DNA of 64,000 bases from assembly GCF_021010565.1 (NCBI RefSeq), contig NZ_JAJNAY010000001.1:1716001-1780000 (forward strand), written 5' to 3'. Under the pieces are notes generated by a model, which saw only the letters and a list, made by a program, of their open reading frames with translations, had not been told where the DNA came from and did not search any database. Shown here piece by piece: positions 25,538-34,996 of the stretch. Made by a program: the position numbers and the translations under genes. This DNA is from Chryseobacterium turcicum (GTDB lineage Bacteria > Bacteroidota > Bacteroidia > Flavobacteriales > Weeksellaceae). Each line of letters begins with the position of its first letter. Positions within the stretch are counted from its first letter, which is position 1.

Positions 25538-28500
25538 ATGTTAAAAAAAATAATAGACCGTCCTGTTTTGGCGACCGTAATCTCTCTTATCATCGTGATA
25601 TTGGGAGTTATCGGGCTCAATCAGTTGGCGGTAACCCGTTTTCCTGATATTTCTCCGCCTACGATTACAGTTTCAGGGTCTTATCCCGGAGGAAACAGCG
25701 AAACGGTAATCCGTTCAGTGGTGACACCGCTTGAAGAACAGATTAATGGGGTTGAAGATATGGTTTATATTAAATCGAATGCGAGTAATGACGGTTCGTT
25801 TTCAATTTCCATCATCTTTAAACAAGGCGTTAATGCTGACCAAGCTGCGGTAAATGTGCAGAACAGAGTACAACAGGCAACGCCAATTCTTCCACAGGAA
25901 GTTGTGAGAATGGGTTTAACGACCTCGAAGCAACAAAACAGTATGGTAATGATTTTCAATATTTATACTGATGACAATACAAAATATGATGAGACATTTC
26001 TTCAGAATTATGCTAATATCAATTTAATTCCACAGGTAAAAAGAGTAAAAGGGGTTGGTCAGGCTCAGGTTTTTGGTCTTAAAGATTATTCGATGAGAGT
26101 CTGGCTAAATCCTCAGAAAATGTCTTCTTATGGTCTTGAACCAGCTGATGTTTCCAATGCAATTGCCGACCACAGTTTAGAATCTGCTCCGGGAAAACTG
26201 GGTGAAGAGTCTAATGCTGCTTTGGAATATGTTATCCGATACAAAGGAAAAAAGAACAAACCCGAACAGTACGAAAACATCATTGTAAAAAATGACGGAA
26301 CGCAGTTGATTAGGTTAAAAGATGTTGCAAGAGTAGAATTTGGGTCAATTTCTTACAGCGGAGACAATCTTTCTAATGGACAAAATGCAGTAACTATTGC
26401 CATTATGCAAACCACAGGTTCCAATGCCAATGAAATTGAAATAGGAATCGATAAAACTATTACCCAGCTTTCAAAATCATTTCCGCCGGGTGTAAAATTT
26501 ACGAAAGTAATGAGCACTAAAGAAAAATTAGATGAAGCAACCGGTCAAGTAAAATCGACTTTGATAGAGGCGTTTGTTTTGGTTTTTATTGTCGTTTTAA
26601 TCTTCCTTCAGGATTTCAGATCGACGATTATTCCAGCAATTGCGGTTCCTGTTGCTATTATTGGTACTTTCTTCTTTCTTTTGGTTTTCGGATTTACAAT
26701 TAATGTTCTGACGCTTTTTGCATTGGTTTTAGCCATCGGAATTGTCGTCGACGATGCCATTGTCGTCGTAGAAGCAGTTCACAGCAATATGGAAGGAACT
26801 GATCTTTCAGGAAAAGAAGCTACTCACAAAGCAATGCACGAAATTACAGGAGCGGTAATATCTATCACATTGGTAATGTCGGCGGTTTTTATTCCCATCG
26901 GATTTATGTCCGGTTCAGCAGGATTATTTTACAAACAGTTTGCTTATACTTTGGCGATTGCGATTATCATTTCAGCGGTTAACGCATTGACTTTAACGCC
27001 AGCTTTATGTGCAGTTTTTCTTAAAAATAACCATTCCGGGGATCAACACGAAGCTCAAAAAGGGTTTACAAAAAGGTTTTCGACTGCTTTTAATGCAGGA
27101 TTTAACAATATGACGAGCCGTTATATTGGAGGATTAAGATTTTTAGTCAAAAAAAAATGGGTTGCAGGAGGTTTAGTGGTAGGAGTTATCGGTTTATCAG
27201 CCTGGTTGATGACAAGTACGCCTCGAAGCTTTGTACCGATGGAAGATGACGGTTTGATGATGTATTCTTTGAGTATGCCTCCCGGAACTGGTTTAGACAA
27301 GACAACAGAAGTCACCAATAAAGTCAATACCATTTTTAAAAGTATAAAAGCAGTTGAAACTAATACGTCTATTACAGGTTTTAATCTTTTGAATAATAGT
27401 GCTGGTCCCGCTTATGCAATGGGATTTGTAAAGCTTAAACCTAAAAAAGAGCGCGGCGAAATCCAGGATATTGATGAAATCATGAATCTTGTGAACGAAA
27501 AATTATCCGTTATTAAAGAAGGGAGTATTATGACATTCAGAATGCCTCCAGTTGAAGGGTATGGTGTCACAAATGATGCAGAAGTTGTTTTGCAAGATCG
27601 TGTAGGAAGAGATCCGCAGGTTTTGAAAGCGAAAGCTGATGAGGTTATCGGTCAGCTGATGCAATTGCCGGAAGTTGCCGTTGCTTACACCATGTTCAGA
27701 GCAGATTATCCGCAATTTGAATTGGAAGTGAATGAAGATAAAGCGAAACAGTTGGGTGTAAGTATTTCGGGATTATTGGGCACGGTTCAGACTTATTTTT
27801 CAGGAGATCAGTCACAGAATTTCTCAAGATTTGGAAAGTTTTATAGAGTTAATATCAAAGCAGACGGCGTTTTCAGAATGGATGAATCTGCCTTTAACGA
27901 TATTTTCGTTAAGAATAATAAGGGCGAAATGGTTCCTGCAAGTACTTTAATTACGCTTAAAAAAGTTTATGGTCCGGAATCCGTTCAAAGATATAATCTT
28001 TACAATTCATTAAGTATTTCGGTGACGCCAAAACCAGGAATCAGTAACGGAGAATTATTAGGAAAGCTTGAAAAAACGTTAGATAAATTGCCTTCAGATT
28101 ATAGTTATGAATGGACAGGATTGAGTTTAGAAGAAAAGTCTTCGGGAAATCAAACGATTGCCATTTTTGGATTGTGTTTGTTGTTCGTTTATCTTCTTTT
28201 GGCTGGTCAATATGAAAGTTATATTCTTCCTTTGGCAGTAATGATTTCCATTCCTACCGGAGTTGTCGGTGCTTTCTTAGGAATTAAAGCCATTGGATTT
28301 GATAACAATATTTATGTACAGGTCGGATTAATTATGTTGATTGGATTATTGGCTAAAAATGCGATTCTAATTGTTGAATTTGCCGTTCAGAGAAGAAAGT
28401 CGGGATTATCAATTGTAGAATCAGCCTTGGAAGGTGCAAAAGCAAGATTACGACCGATTATTATGACTTCATTGGCATTTATTGCTGGGATGATTCCCTT

Positions 28501-28699
28501 AATGCTTTCAACTGGAGGAATGGCTTCAGGGAATAAATCAATCAGTGTAAGCGCGGCAATGGGAATGTTGAGCGGGGTTGTTCTGGGAATTTTTGTGATT
28601 CCTATTTTGTATATGTTTTTTCAATATTTAGATGAAAAAATTTCTTCAAAAAAAACTTCTGTCTTACCACAAAATCAAATTTCAAATGAAAATATTTAA
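25538..28699 (+). CDS. RND multidrug efflux permease (HAE1/AcrB type)
   Basis: 1053 aa, full AcrB length. It has two repeated halves with 12 helices and two large periplasmic loops. The N-terminus FIDRP-like IIDRPVLATVISLIIVILG is typical of HAE1 pumps, as is RFPDISPPTITVSGSYPG. The proton-relay aspartates are in helix 4 (AIGIVVDDAIVVVEAVHSNM), and the second-half motif is GLIMLIGLLAKNAILIVEFA. It exports hydrophobic drugs using the proton gradient. It is cotranscribed with adaptor and outer-membrane genes; its 3' end overlaps the outer-membrane gene by 14 nt. Confidence 0.94.
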   Translation: MLKKIIDRPVLATVISLIIVILGVIGLNQLAVTRFPDISPPTITVSGSYPGGNSETVIRSVVTPLEEQINGVEDMVYIKSNASNDGSFSISIIFKQGVNADQAAVNVQNRVQQATPILPQEVVRMGLTTSKQQNSMVMIFNIYTDDNTKYDETFLQNYANINLIPQVKRVKGVGQAQVFGLKDYSMRVWLNPQKMSSYGLEPADVSNAIADHSLESAPGKLGEESNAALEYVIRYKGKKNKPEQYENIIVKNDGTQLIRLKDVARVEFGSISYSGDNLSNGQNAVTIAIMQTTGSNANEIEIGIDKTITQLSKSFPPGVKFTKVMSTKEKLDEATGQVKSTLIEAFVLVFIVVLIFLQDFRSTIIPAIAVPVAIIGTFFFLLVFGFTINVLTLFALVLAIGIVVDDAIVVVEAVHSNMEGTDLSGKEATHKAMHEITGAVISITLVMSAVFIPIGFMSGSAGLFYKQFAYTLAIAIIISAVNALTLTPALCAVFLKNNHSGDQHEAQKGFTKRFSTAFNAGFNNMTSRYIGGLRFLVKKKWVAGGLVVGVIGLSAWLMTSTPRSFVPMEDDGLMMYSLSMPPGTGLDKTTEVTNKVNTIFKSIKAVETNTSITGFNLLNNSAGPAYAMGFVKLKPKKERGEIQDIDEIMNLVNEKLSVIKEGSIMTFRMPPVEGYGVTNDAEVVLQDRVGRDPQVLKAKADEVIGQLMQLPEVAVAYTMFRADYPQFELEVNEDKAKQLGVSISGLLGTVQTYFSGDQSQNFSRFGKFYRVNIKADGVFRMDESAFNDIFVKNNKGEMVPASTLITLKKVYGPESVQRYNLYNSLSISVTPKPGISNGELLGKLEKTLDKLPSDYSYEWTGLSLEEKSSGNQTIAIFGLCLLFVYLLLAGQYESYILPLAVMISIPTGVVGAFLGIKAIGFDNNIYVQVGLIMLIGLLAKNAILIVEFAVQRRKSGLSIVESALEGAKARLRPIIMTSLAFIAGMIPLMLSTGGMASGNKSISVSAAMGMLSGVVLGIFVIPILYMFFQYLDEKISSKKTSVLPQNQISNENI

Positions 28700-30101
28700 T
28701 ATAAAACAAATTCTTATTGGAGGAGTAATGACATCAGTTTTGGTGTCCTGCTCTATCCAAAAAGAGTATCAACGATCAGATTTTAATATTCCTGAAAATT
28801 ATAAACAGCAGGTTCAGGTCACAGGCGATACGATAGTTTTGCCTTGGAAAACATTTTTTAATGACCCAAAATTGATTGGTTTAATTGAAAAAGCTTTAGA
28901 TAAAAATAATGAAATCAATGTTGCCTTAAAAAATATTGAACAGCTTGATTTAGCGTACAAACAAGCAAAAAATACGTTGATGCCAACTCTTGATTTTAAT
29001 GCAGGAGCGAACCGAAGCTGGGCTTCTAAAAATAGTTTAAATGGCTCGTTGAATGAACAATTTACGGGAGCAAAATATTTAGATGATTTTAATGCCAATC
29101 TGCAATTATCTTGGGAAGTTGATATTTGGGGTAAAGCAAAAATGCAGAAACAGTCTGCTGCCGCTGATTATTTTGCTCAGAAACAAAATACAGATGCTCT
29201 AAAAAGCAGGATTATTGTTGAAGTAGCAAAAGCGTATTACAATCTCGTTAGTTTAGATGAACAGCTGAAAATTGCCCAGAAAAATATTAAATTGAGTGAT
29301 AAAACATTGACGATGATGAAGCTGCAGTATACCGCCGGACAAATCAATTCTTTGGCGATACAGCAGTCTGAAGCTCAGAAGAAAACGGCTGAGCTTTTGG
29401 TTCCTTTAGCTCAACAAAATATTTCTGTTCAGGAAAATGCATTGAATATTCTTTGTGGAGAGTATCCAAGTGCGGTAGAAAGAACTGAAAACTTTGAAGC
29501 TTTAATCATTGGTCATAAAATGTCTTCCGGAATTCCGGCTCAATTATTAAGCAGAAGGCCAGATTTGAAAGCAGCAGAATTGAATGTGGTAAGCCTGAAT
29601 GCAAAAACAGGATTGGCAAAAGCAACGATGTATCCGAGCATCAGTCTGTCTCCACAGATTGGAGTTAATTCAAATAAATTGAATACTTGGTTTGATCTTC
29701 CCGGTTCAATTACAAAAACTGTGGCAGCCAATTTAGCAATGCCTCTTTTGAAAAAAAGACAACTAAAAACGGGTTATGAAACGGCAATTATTGAACAGGA
29801 AAAAGCGGTCATCAATTTTAAGCAAACTTTAATGACTGCAGTCGGCGAAGTTTCTGATGCGATGACAAAATCTCAGGGAAGTAGTGAAAGATTGAGTCTG
29901 TTAGAACAAAGAACAATCATTTTAGAAAAGGGAATCAATGATGCTATGAAACTCTACAAAAACGGAATGGCAACGTATCTTGAAGTGATCACCGCTCAAA
30001 ACAATAAGCTTCAAAATGATTTGGAATTTATCAATGTAAAAGCTGAAAAACTGAATGCCGAAGTTGATCTTTACAGAGCTTTGGGTGGCGGAATTAATTA
30101 A
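28686..30101 (+). CDS. Outer-membrane efflux lipoprotein (OprM/NodT type, TolC family)
   Basis: 471 aa from the ATG of MKIFNIKQILIGG, which gives a clean lipoprotein signal with VLVSCSIQ; an upstream in-frame ATG would prepend 18 residues from the permease 3' end. Two repeated outer-membrane efflux domains carry WWKTF-like LPWKTFFNDPKLIGLIEKAL and NFNANLQLSWEVDIWGKAKMQKQSA. The second repeat has PAQLLSRRPDLKAAELNV and ITAQNNKLQNDLEFI. It forms the trimeric outer-membrane exit duct of the RND pump. Confidence 0.93.
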   Translation: MKIFNIKQILIGGVMTSVLVSCSIQKEYQRSDFNIPENYKQQVQVTGDTIVLPWKTFFNDPKLIGLIEKALDKNNEINVALKNIEQLDLAYKQAKNTLMPTLDFNAGANRSWASKNSLNGSLNEQFTGAKYLDDFNANLQLSWEVDIWGKAKMQKQSAAADYFAQKQNTDALKSRIIVEVAKAYYNLVSLDEQLKIAQKNIKLSDKTLTMMKLQYTAGQINSLAIQQSEAQKKTAELLVPLAQQNISVQENALNILCGEYPSAVERTENFEALIIGHKMSSGIPAQLLSRRPDLKAAELNVVSLNAKTGLAKATMYPSISLSPQIGVNSNKLNTWFDLPGSITKTVAANLAMPLLKKRQLKTGYETAIIEQEKAVINFKQTLMTAVGEVSDAMTKSQGSSERLSLLEQRTIILEKGINDAMKLYKNGMATYLEVITAQNNKLQNDLEFINVKAEKLNAEVDLYRALGGGIN

Positions 30102-30180
30102 AGCAAAAAGCTAAGAAAATTAATTGGATTGGCTATATATATTCTGAATCTAAATAATTCTGCTATTACAATTATATAAA

Positions 30181-30215
30181 AATGGCGCCAACTGTCTTTA
30201 GTTGGCGCCATTTGG
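30181..30215. terminator. Strong hairpin, terminator between RND operon and tRNA
   Basis: AATGGCGCCAACT, loop GTCTTT, AGTTGGCGCCATT followed by T residues. The stem is 13 bp. It can end transcription of the RND operon from the left or of the tRNA gene from the right. Confidence 0.75.
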
Positions 30216-30222
30216 CTGTTTG

Positions 30223-30296
30223 TGACCTCGACAGGATTCAAACCTGTAACCTTCTGAGCCGTAATCAGATGCGCTATTCAGTTGCGCCACGAGGCC
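30223..30296 (-). tRNA. tRNA-Arg (anticodon ACG)
   Basis: The minus strand folds as a full cloverleaf: acceptor GGCCTCG with CGAGGTC (one G-T wobble), D arm GCGC..GCGC, anticodon stem TCTGA/TCAGA with loop TTACGGC giving anticodon ACG, and T arm ACAGG-TTTGAAT-CCTGT with discriminator A. ACG, read as ICG after deamination, decodes CGU/CGC/CGA. The CCA end is not encoded. tRNA genes are common integration sites, but no integrase lies nearby. Confidence 0.93.
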
Positions 30297-30355
30297 GTTG
30301 TTTCCTTATTGTTTAAAGGCTTGCAAATATAGTACTTTTTTAGTTTCTTTGAAAG

Positions 30356-31402
30356 ATGAAAGCAAATTTTTTACTAATAATCGCATTTTTATTTCTAACC
30401 AACTGTAAGAGAGACTCAAAAATATTGTCTTCAGATTGGGTAACTGTCTCCTCAAGACTGCAATTTAAGGATGATGGAGCAAAATTAGACCTAAAATCAG
30501 GTAATTTTAATTATAGTTTTGAAAAAAATAAAGTTCCTTTCCGTAAAATTATACTTTTAAATGCCAGTTTAATGGGGTTTGTTTCAGAATTGCAAGCAGA
30601 AAATTTAGTAATCGGAATTGCAAGCCCGGAATATATTTACTCAGCAAAAATTGATAACTTATTAAAATCAGGAAAAATCCAAAACGTCGGAAACGAACAA
30701 AAATATGATGTTGAGAAAATAATTTCGATGAAACCTGATGCGATTTTCACTAATTATATTGCAAGTTTTGATAACACTTATCAGCTTTTGAAAAACAATA
30801 ATATTCAGGTTGTTTTTTTAGATGAATATATGGAGCAAAGCCCGATGGTGAAAACTTCATATATCAAGCTTTTTGGAAAACTTTTAGGAAAAGAAAAAGA
30901 AGCAGAAGAAAGGTTTAACGATATTCAGAAAAATTATGAAGATCTAAAAAAAATAGCTGCAAAATCAACTTCAAAACCGAATGTGTTAGCCAATGAAATG
31001 TATGGAGATGTTTGGTATATGCCGGGTGGAAAAACTTTTACAGCCAATTATATTGCTGATGCAAATGCTCACTATATCTTAAAAGATAATACTGAAGAAA
31101 AAGCAATTACCATGAGTTTTGAAGAAGTTTTTTCTAAATCGAAGAATATTCAGTATTGGGTAAATGCGGGAAATCATTTGTCGAAGAAAGAGATGCTGAA
31201 TATCAATCCTTTTTATGGGAAGCTGGAAGTTTTTAACAAAGGAAAAATCTACGGAATTTCAGGTAAGGAAAAACAGAAAGCCAACGATTTTTTTGAAAGT
31301 GGAGTCGTACGTTCAGACCTTGTTTTAAAAGATTATATCAAAATATTCCATCCCGAACTTTTACCAGATTATCAACTGACTTACATGAATGAATTGCAGT
31401 AA
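30356..31402 (+). CDS. ABC-type substrate-binding lipoprotein (BtuF/FhuD-like)
   Basis: 348 aa. Lipobox FLTNCKRD. Type III binding-protein fold: KIILLNASLMGFVSELQAENLVIGIASP, then GNEQKYDVEKIISMKPDAIFTNY and NNIQVVFLDEYMEQSPMVKTSYIKLFGKLLGKEKEAEERF. The family binds cobalamin, haem or ferric siderophores. No permease or ATPase gene is beside it, so it would serve transport components encoded elsewhere. In flavobacteria such orphans usually belong to the vitamin B12 or iron group. Ligand unassigned. Confidence 0.82.
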   Translation: MKANFLLIIAFLFLTNCKRDSKILSSDWVTVSSRLQFKDDGAKLDLKSGNFNYSFEKNKVPFRKIILLNASLMGFVSELQAENLVIGIASPEYIYSAKIDNLLKSGKIQNVGNEQKYDVEKIISMKPDAIFTNYIASFDNTYQLLKNNNIQVVFLDEYMEQSPMVKTSYIKLFGKLLGKEKEAEERFNDIQKNYEDLKKIAAKSTSKPNVLANEMYGDVWYMPGGKTFTANYIADANAHYILKDNTEEKAITMSFEEVFSKSKNIQYWVNAGNHLSKKEMLNINPFYGKLEVFNKGKIYGISGKEKQKANDFFESGVVRSDLVLKDYIKIFHPELLPDYQLTYMNELQ

Positions 31403-31509
31403 GTTGTTGTAAATATTTAAATTTTATATTTTTAGTTTTTAAAGCGCTGAAATTCAAATCATCAATAAGCAACTAAAAACTATCAACTCCTTAACTCGCA
31501 GTATTTTCA

Positions 31510-31517
31510 TATTTTTG
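31510..31517 (+). promoter_or_regulatory. -7-like box upstream of mtgA
   Basis: TATTTTTG, close to TAnnTTTG, ends 17 nt before the ATG. No clear -33 element is seen, so this is a weak call. Confidence 0.35.
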
Positions 31518-31534
31518 TACCAAGTTTTTAGCTT

Positions 31535-32179
31535 ATGTGGAAAAAAATAAAACAATTTATTTTTATTGTTCTGATTTTGAATGTAGTTTTCATTATTTGG
31601 GGAAGGTTTTTTAACCCACCCATTACCATTACACAAATCGGAGGTCTTTTTGAGTACGGTAAATTGCACCGTGACTATATTTCTTATGATGAAATGGGAG
31701 CCAATGTAAAAAAAGCGGTCATTGCTTCAGAAGATCAGAAATTTTTTAATCACAATGGTTTCGATTATACAGCCATTGAAAAAGCGATGAAAAATAATGA
31801 AAAGGGTAAAAAACTGAGAGGTGGAAGCACAATTTCGCAGCAAACAGCTAAAAATATTTTTCTTTGGCAGGGAAGAAGTTGGGTGAGAAAAGGGCTTGAA
31901 GCTATGTATACGTTTATTATCGAAAAAGTTTGGACGAAAGACATTATCCTAGAAAGATACCTGAATTCTATTGAAATGGGACAGGGTGTTTTCGGTATTG
32001 AAGCTGCCTCACAGTACTATTTTGGCAAGTCTTCTAAAGATCTTAATACTTCAGAAGCTGCCTGGATTGCCGCAGTTTTGCCGAATCCAAAAAAATACGA
32101 TCCCAAAAATCCATCTCCTTATTTGAAGAAGAAACACAACTGGATTATGAGACAAATGAAGAATGTGAGTTTGAAATAG
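31535..32179 (+). CDS. mtgA: Monofunctional peptidoglycan glycosyltransferase (GT51)
   Basis: 214 aa. One N-terminal helix (FIFIVLILNVVFIIWG) anchors it in the inner membrane. GT51 motifs are in order: the catalytic Glu in AVIASEDQKFFNHNGFDY, RGGSTISQQTAKNIFLW, ILERYLNSIEMGQGVFGIEAA and SEAAWIAAVLPNPKKYDP. It polymerises lipid II into glycan strands without the transpeptidase domain of class A PBPs. The length fits MtgA. The next gene starts 13 nt downstream with its own promoter-like box. Confidence 0.92.
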   Translation: MWKKIKQFIFIVLILNVVFIIWGRFFNPPITITQIGGLFEYGKLHRDYISYDEMGANVKKAVIASEDQKFFNHNGFDYTAIEKAMKNNEKGKKLRGGSTISQQTAKNIFLWQGRSWVRKGLEAMYTFIIEKVWTKDIILERYLNSIEMGQGVFGIEAASQYYFGKSSKDLNTSEAAWIAAVLPNPKKYDPKNPSPYLKKKHNWIMRQMKNVSLK

Positions 32180-32187
32180 TATCTTTG
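32180..32187 (+). promoter_or_regulatory. -7 box immediately upstream of the Gcr-like gene
   Basis: TATCTTTG matches TAnnTTTG and ends only 5 nt before the ATG of the next gene, overlapping the end of mtgA. If used, the transcript would start at or next to the ATG, giving a leaderless mRNA. No -33 partner is obvious. Confidence 0.4.
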
Positions 32188-32192
32188 CACCA

Positions 32193-34226
32193 ATGAGACT
32201 GCTGAGTTCGAGTACAAAAAATTTTGAATCTGTTCTTAAAAAGTATTTTTCTTTTAAGAATGAGACTTCTTCGCTGGAGCCTTTGGCTGAGTTTTTAGAG
32301 GCAATAAAAAGGACAGATTTTAAAAATGTTCTTGATTTTTTAAAGTCTAATCCAGCTTCAGCAAATCATTTCAGACATTATATTTATACTGTTTTTGCGG
32401 AAAGACCTTTCAATCTTTCTTTAACGGAAGCCAATATTCTTTCAGAAAATGCTTTCTTTCCCGAACTCAAAAAAAGAATATTAAATAAAATTTTACCACC
32501 CGTAGAAAATGAAAATACGGTTTGGTATCTTATTGATAACGTTAGTTTCAGACCTAAAAAAGATTTAGAATGTCTTCACAATATTCCTGAAAATGAAATT
32601 GATGAGTTTCTGAATATTTTAGGTATTTCAGGTTTTATTGAAAGGCCAAATGTAAAAAGTGAACTGATATTTTCTATGAATATCCTTTCGTGGCGCGTTA
32701 CCGGGATGGCCCTTGAAGTTGATGTGGTAAGAATGGCTCCCGAATACAGGAATTTCGACAATCCTTTTTTAGCATTACAGAACGAGTTAGAAGCTTTAGC
32801 AGAAGACTTTAAAATCAATCCTGAAATTCAGCTTCATTCAAAAGACAGCCGTTATAAGCAGATTAAAATTTATGCAGAGCAATGTCAGGATTTCGTGAAT
32901 ATTGCTTTTAAAAACTCTTCAAAATACGGTATTTCAGGGAAGATTAATCAGTCTCTCCTTAAGATTCGTCAACAGACGCAGAGAATCTCAGAAATTGTCA
33001 ATTTATTGATTATTGATCAGCCTGAAGATGTTATCATCAAGTCTAAACAGTTGATGTTTAATATTCTGAGCTACAAGTCTCACAAGAATAATATTTCAGA
33101 TCTTATCAACGATAGTACGCGTTTGATTTCGCATTTAATTACGAATCATACTGCAGAAACCGGAAGTCATTATATCACTTCAAGCCGCAAACAGTACATG
33201 AAAATGTTCTACAAAGCAAGCGGTGGCGGAATTATCGTGGGTGCATTATGTATTTTAAAAATGCTGTACGGTTTTATGCCTGGAAGTGACTTTTTCCATG
33301 CATTTTTATACTCATTAAATTATGCAATGGGATTTGTGATGATTTATCTGATGGGGTTTACTTTAGCGACAAAACAGCCTGCAATGACCGCTGCTACAAT
33401 GACTAAAGTTTTATCTGAACAGGAAAGTACAAAAACCAATTATTTCGAATTTGCCGATTTGGTATCAAAATTATTCCGAAGTCAGTTTATTGCTTTTGTG
33501 GGAAATGTACTTCTTTCTTTTCCGATTGCGTTGCTGATTATTTACGGATTAGATGTTTTCTTCTCACAAAATTTAGCGGTAGAAAAATCAGACAGATTGT
33601 TAAAAGACCTTAATCCTTTTGAATCGAAAGCTATTTTACATGCATGTATTGCTGGTTTTTATCTTTTTATTTCAGGGATTATTTCAGGGAACATTGGGAA
33701 TAACTCTGTGTTTTACCAAATTCCGGATCGTATTGCTAAAAATCTTCCGATAAAAAGAATGTTTGGAGCTCGTTTTGCAAAAAGCCTTTCAAAATATTAT
33801 GCTAAAAACTGGGCCGGAATTGTTTCGAATTTCTGGTTCGGTGTTTTTCTTGGAGCAACGGCACCGATTGGTCTGTTTTTCGGTCTAGACCTTGATATTC
33901 GTCACATTACTTTTGCTGCTGGAAACTTCGCAATTGGATTGTACGGAAAAGATTTTTCGGTAGAATCATCAGTATTCTGGATTTCATTGATTACCGTTTT
34001 TGTAATCGGTTTTTTCAACTTCCTGGTGAGTTTCAGCTTGTCGATGTTTTTGGCATTCCGTTCAAGAAAAATGAATTTTGGTGAAGTAAGAGAAATCTAT
34101 CGTGCAATTTTTAGATATTTCCTAAGAAATCCGTTGAAATTTTTCCTTCCCCTACAATCTAGTTTTGATTTGAAATCAAATAAGCTGGTACAAAATTCTA
34201 TACCTACAAAATCTGAACGTCGATAA
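32193..34226 (+). CDS. Gcr-like 'site-specific recombinase' family membrane protein
   Basis: 677 aa. The N-terminal ~330 residues are soluble and helical, ending in a basic segment (TSSRKQYMKMFYKASGGG). About six transmembrane helices follow (e.g. IIVGALCILKMLYGF; FVMIYLMGFTLATKQPAMTAATM; GVFLGATAPIGLFFGLDLDIRHITFAAGNFA). This layout and the conserved SKYYAKNWAGIVSNFWFGVFLG region match the family named after gonococcal Gcr. The family has no tyrosine- or serine-recombinase motifs, so the name is historical and the true function is unknown. The gene converges on the DUF721 gene with a 23-nt 3' overlap. Confidence 0.72.
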   Translation: MRLLSSSTKNFESVLKKYFSFKNETSSLEPLAEFLEAIKRTDFKNVLDFLKSNPASANHFRHYIYTVFAERPFNLSLTEANILSENAFFPELKKRILNKILPPVENENTVWYLIDNVSFRPKKDLECLHNIPENEIDEFLNILGISGFIERPNVKSELIFSMNILSWRVTGMALEVDVVRMAPEYRNFDNPFLALQNELEALAEDFKINPEIQLHSKDSRYKQIKIYAEQCQDFVNIAFKNSSKYGISGKINQSLLKIRQQTQRISEIVNLLIIDQPEDVIIKSKQLMFNILSYKSHKNNISDLINDSTRLISHLITNHTAETGSHYITSSRKQYMKMFYKASGGGIIVGALCILKMLYGFMPGSDFFHAFLYSLNYAMGFVMIYLMGFTLATKQPAMTAATMTKVLSEQESTKTNYFEFADLVSKLFRSQFIAFVGNVLLSFPIALLIIYGLDVFFSQNLAVEKSDRLLKDLNPFESKAILHACIAGFYLFISGIISGNIGNNSVFYQIPDRIAKNLPIKRMFGARFAKSLSKYYAKNWAGIVSNFWFGVFLGATAPIGLFFGLDLDIRHITFAAGNFAIGLYGKDFSVESSVFWISLITVFVIGFFNFLVSFSLSMFLAFRSRKMNFGEVREIYRAIFRYFLRNPLKFFLPLQSSFDLKSNKLVQNSIPTKSERR

Positions 34227-34500
34227 ATTTTTCGTCCCCAAATTTATCCTGAAACTTTTTTAGGTAAAAGCTTTTTCGCATTTTAAAATCGTTTTTCAGC
34301 AAAGGTGAATTTATTTTTATAATGATTATATGATGCTCTAAATTAACACTTACAATTTCCTGAAAAAGAGTTTCATCAAGATAATCTTCCAGGAAATCTT
34401 TAATCTCAAAGGCAATCAGTTTATCTTCAAAACCATGAATTCTGGCAAAAGACTTTACCAGTTCAGAAGATTGAAATTCTCGTTTTTTATTTCGTTTCAT
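34204..34500 (-). CDS. DUF721/DciA-like protein
   Basis: 98 aa from the ATG of MKRNKKREFQSSELVKSF; an upstream in-frame start would extend into the repeat next to the gene. FQSSELVKSFARIHGFEDKLIAFEIKDFLEDYLDETL and VSVNLEHHIIIIKINSPLLKNDFKMRKSF match the DUF721 domain. Its members include DciA, the replicative helicase loader of many bacteria. In Bacteroidota the gene typically sits right after recF, as here, but a four-helix-bundle gene now separates the two. The 3' end overlaps the convergent neighbour. Confidence 0.72.
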   Translation of the reverse strand: MKRNKKREFQSSELVKSFARIHGFEDKLIAFEIKDFLEDYLDETLFQEIVSVNLEHHIIIIKINSPLLKNDFKMRKSFYLKKFQDKFGDEKFIDVQIL

Positions 34501-34504
34501 AGGA

Positions 34505-34535
34505 GATACGGGTTTCGTGATTCGCAGATGCGAGG
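34505..34535 (+). repeat. Left inverted repeat of the four-helix-bundle cassette
   Basis: GATACGGGTTTCG (34505-34517) is the exact inverted copy of 34984-34996. It continues with TGATTCGCAGATGCGAG, which resembles the continuation on the other side (AGATGCGGGATGCGGG). It lies 4 bp upstream of the DUF721 start codon. Confidence 0.65.
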
Positions 34536-34556
34536 TTTTTAAAGCGATTAATAATT

Positions 34557-34931
34557 TCAAGATTTACTTTCATTCCAATATTCTTTAACCCATTTTTTAT
34601 AATTATTTATTTTTCCTCCAAGCAAATCATATCGTTGCTTTAAAACTTCAAATTGTGTAGAAAACTCAGGATATAAAATGATAATTTTTTCTAAATGATT
34701 TATTGTTTCGTCGTTACTAGCATGACTGAATACAAGAAATCTGTAATATTCGTTTTTATAAACAGAGCGACCATAACCTTCAACAATATTCGTAATAACA
34801 GAATCGGAAGACCTTCTTAGCTGACTTCCCAATTCATATAACTCGTATTTTGGCAGTAGAAAAGAAGCTTTGTGAACTTGAGGAAATAATTCAAAAGCCA
34901 TTTTATAAATATCTAAATTTCTATAACTCAT
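34557..34931 (-). CDS. Four-helix-bundle protein (23S rRNA intervening-sequence protein family)
   Basis: 124 aa. The family pattern is clear: [21 protein letters not shown], then [47 protein letters not shown] and the final helix to W(V)KEYWNE. Relatives are encoded in intervening sequences of some 23S rRNA genes and as accessory proteins (Avd-like) of diversity-generating retroelements; they bind nucleic acid. Here the gene is chromosomal, between recF and DUF721, and bounded by inverted repeats. No reverse transcriptase or variable repeat is near. Function at this site unknown. Confidence 0.88.
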   Translation of the reverse strand: MSYRNLDIYKMAFELFPQVHKASFLLPKYELYELGSQLRRSSDSVITNIVEGYGRSVYKNEYYRFLVFSHASNDETINHLEKIIILYPEFSTQFEVLKQRYDLLGGKINNYKKWVKEYWNESKS

Positions 34932-34956
34932 CGTATTTGTGCTTAGTTAATTATTA

Positions 34957-34996
34957 GCATCCCGAAACCCGCATCCCGCATCTCGAAACCCGTATC
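34957..34996 (-). repeat. Right inverted repeat of the four-helix-bundle cassette
   Basis: On the minus strand: GATACGGGTTTCG, AGATGCGGGATGCGGG, TTTCGGGATGC. The first 13 bases are an exact inverted match to the left repeat, and CGGGTTTCG occurs twice here. The arm overlaps the stop codon of recF. The GC-rich simple vocabulary differs from the AT-rich surroundings and recurs at 47.74-47.87 kb. Confidence 0.65.

Noticed and set aside
30223..30296. Genomic island anchored at tRNA-Arg
   Set aside because: No integrase and no duplicated tRNA 3' end were seen on either side.
32193..34226. Reading the Gcr-like protein as a true site-specific recombinase
   Set aside because: The name is inherited from the family; no tyrosine- or serine-recombinase residues are visible and the product is membrane-bound.
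34557..34931. Diversity-generating retroelement around the four-helix-bundle gene
   Set aside because: There is no reverse transcriptase, template repeat or variable repeat within reach.
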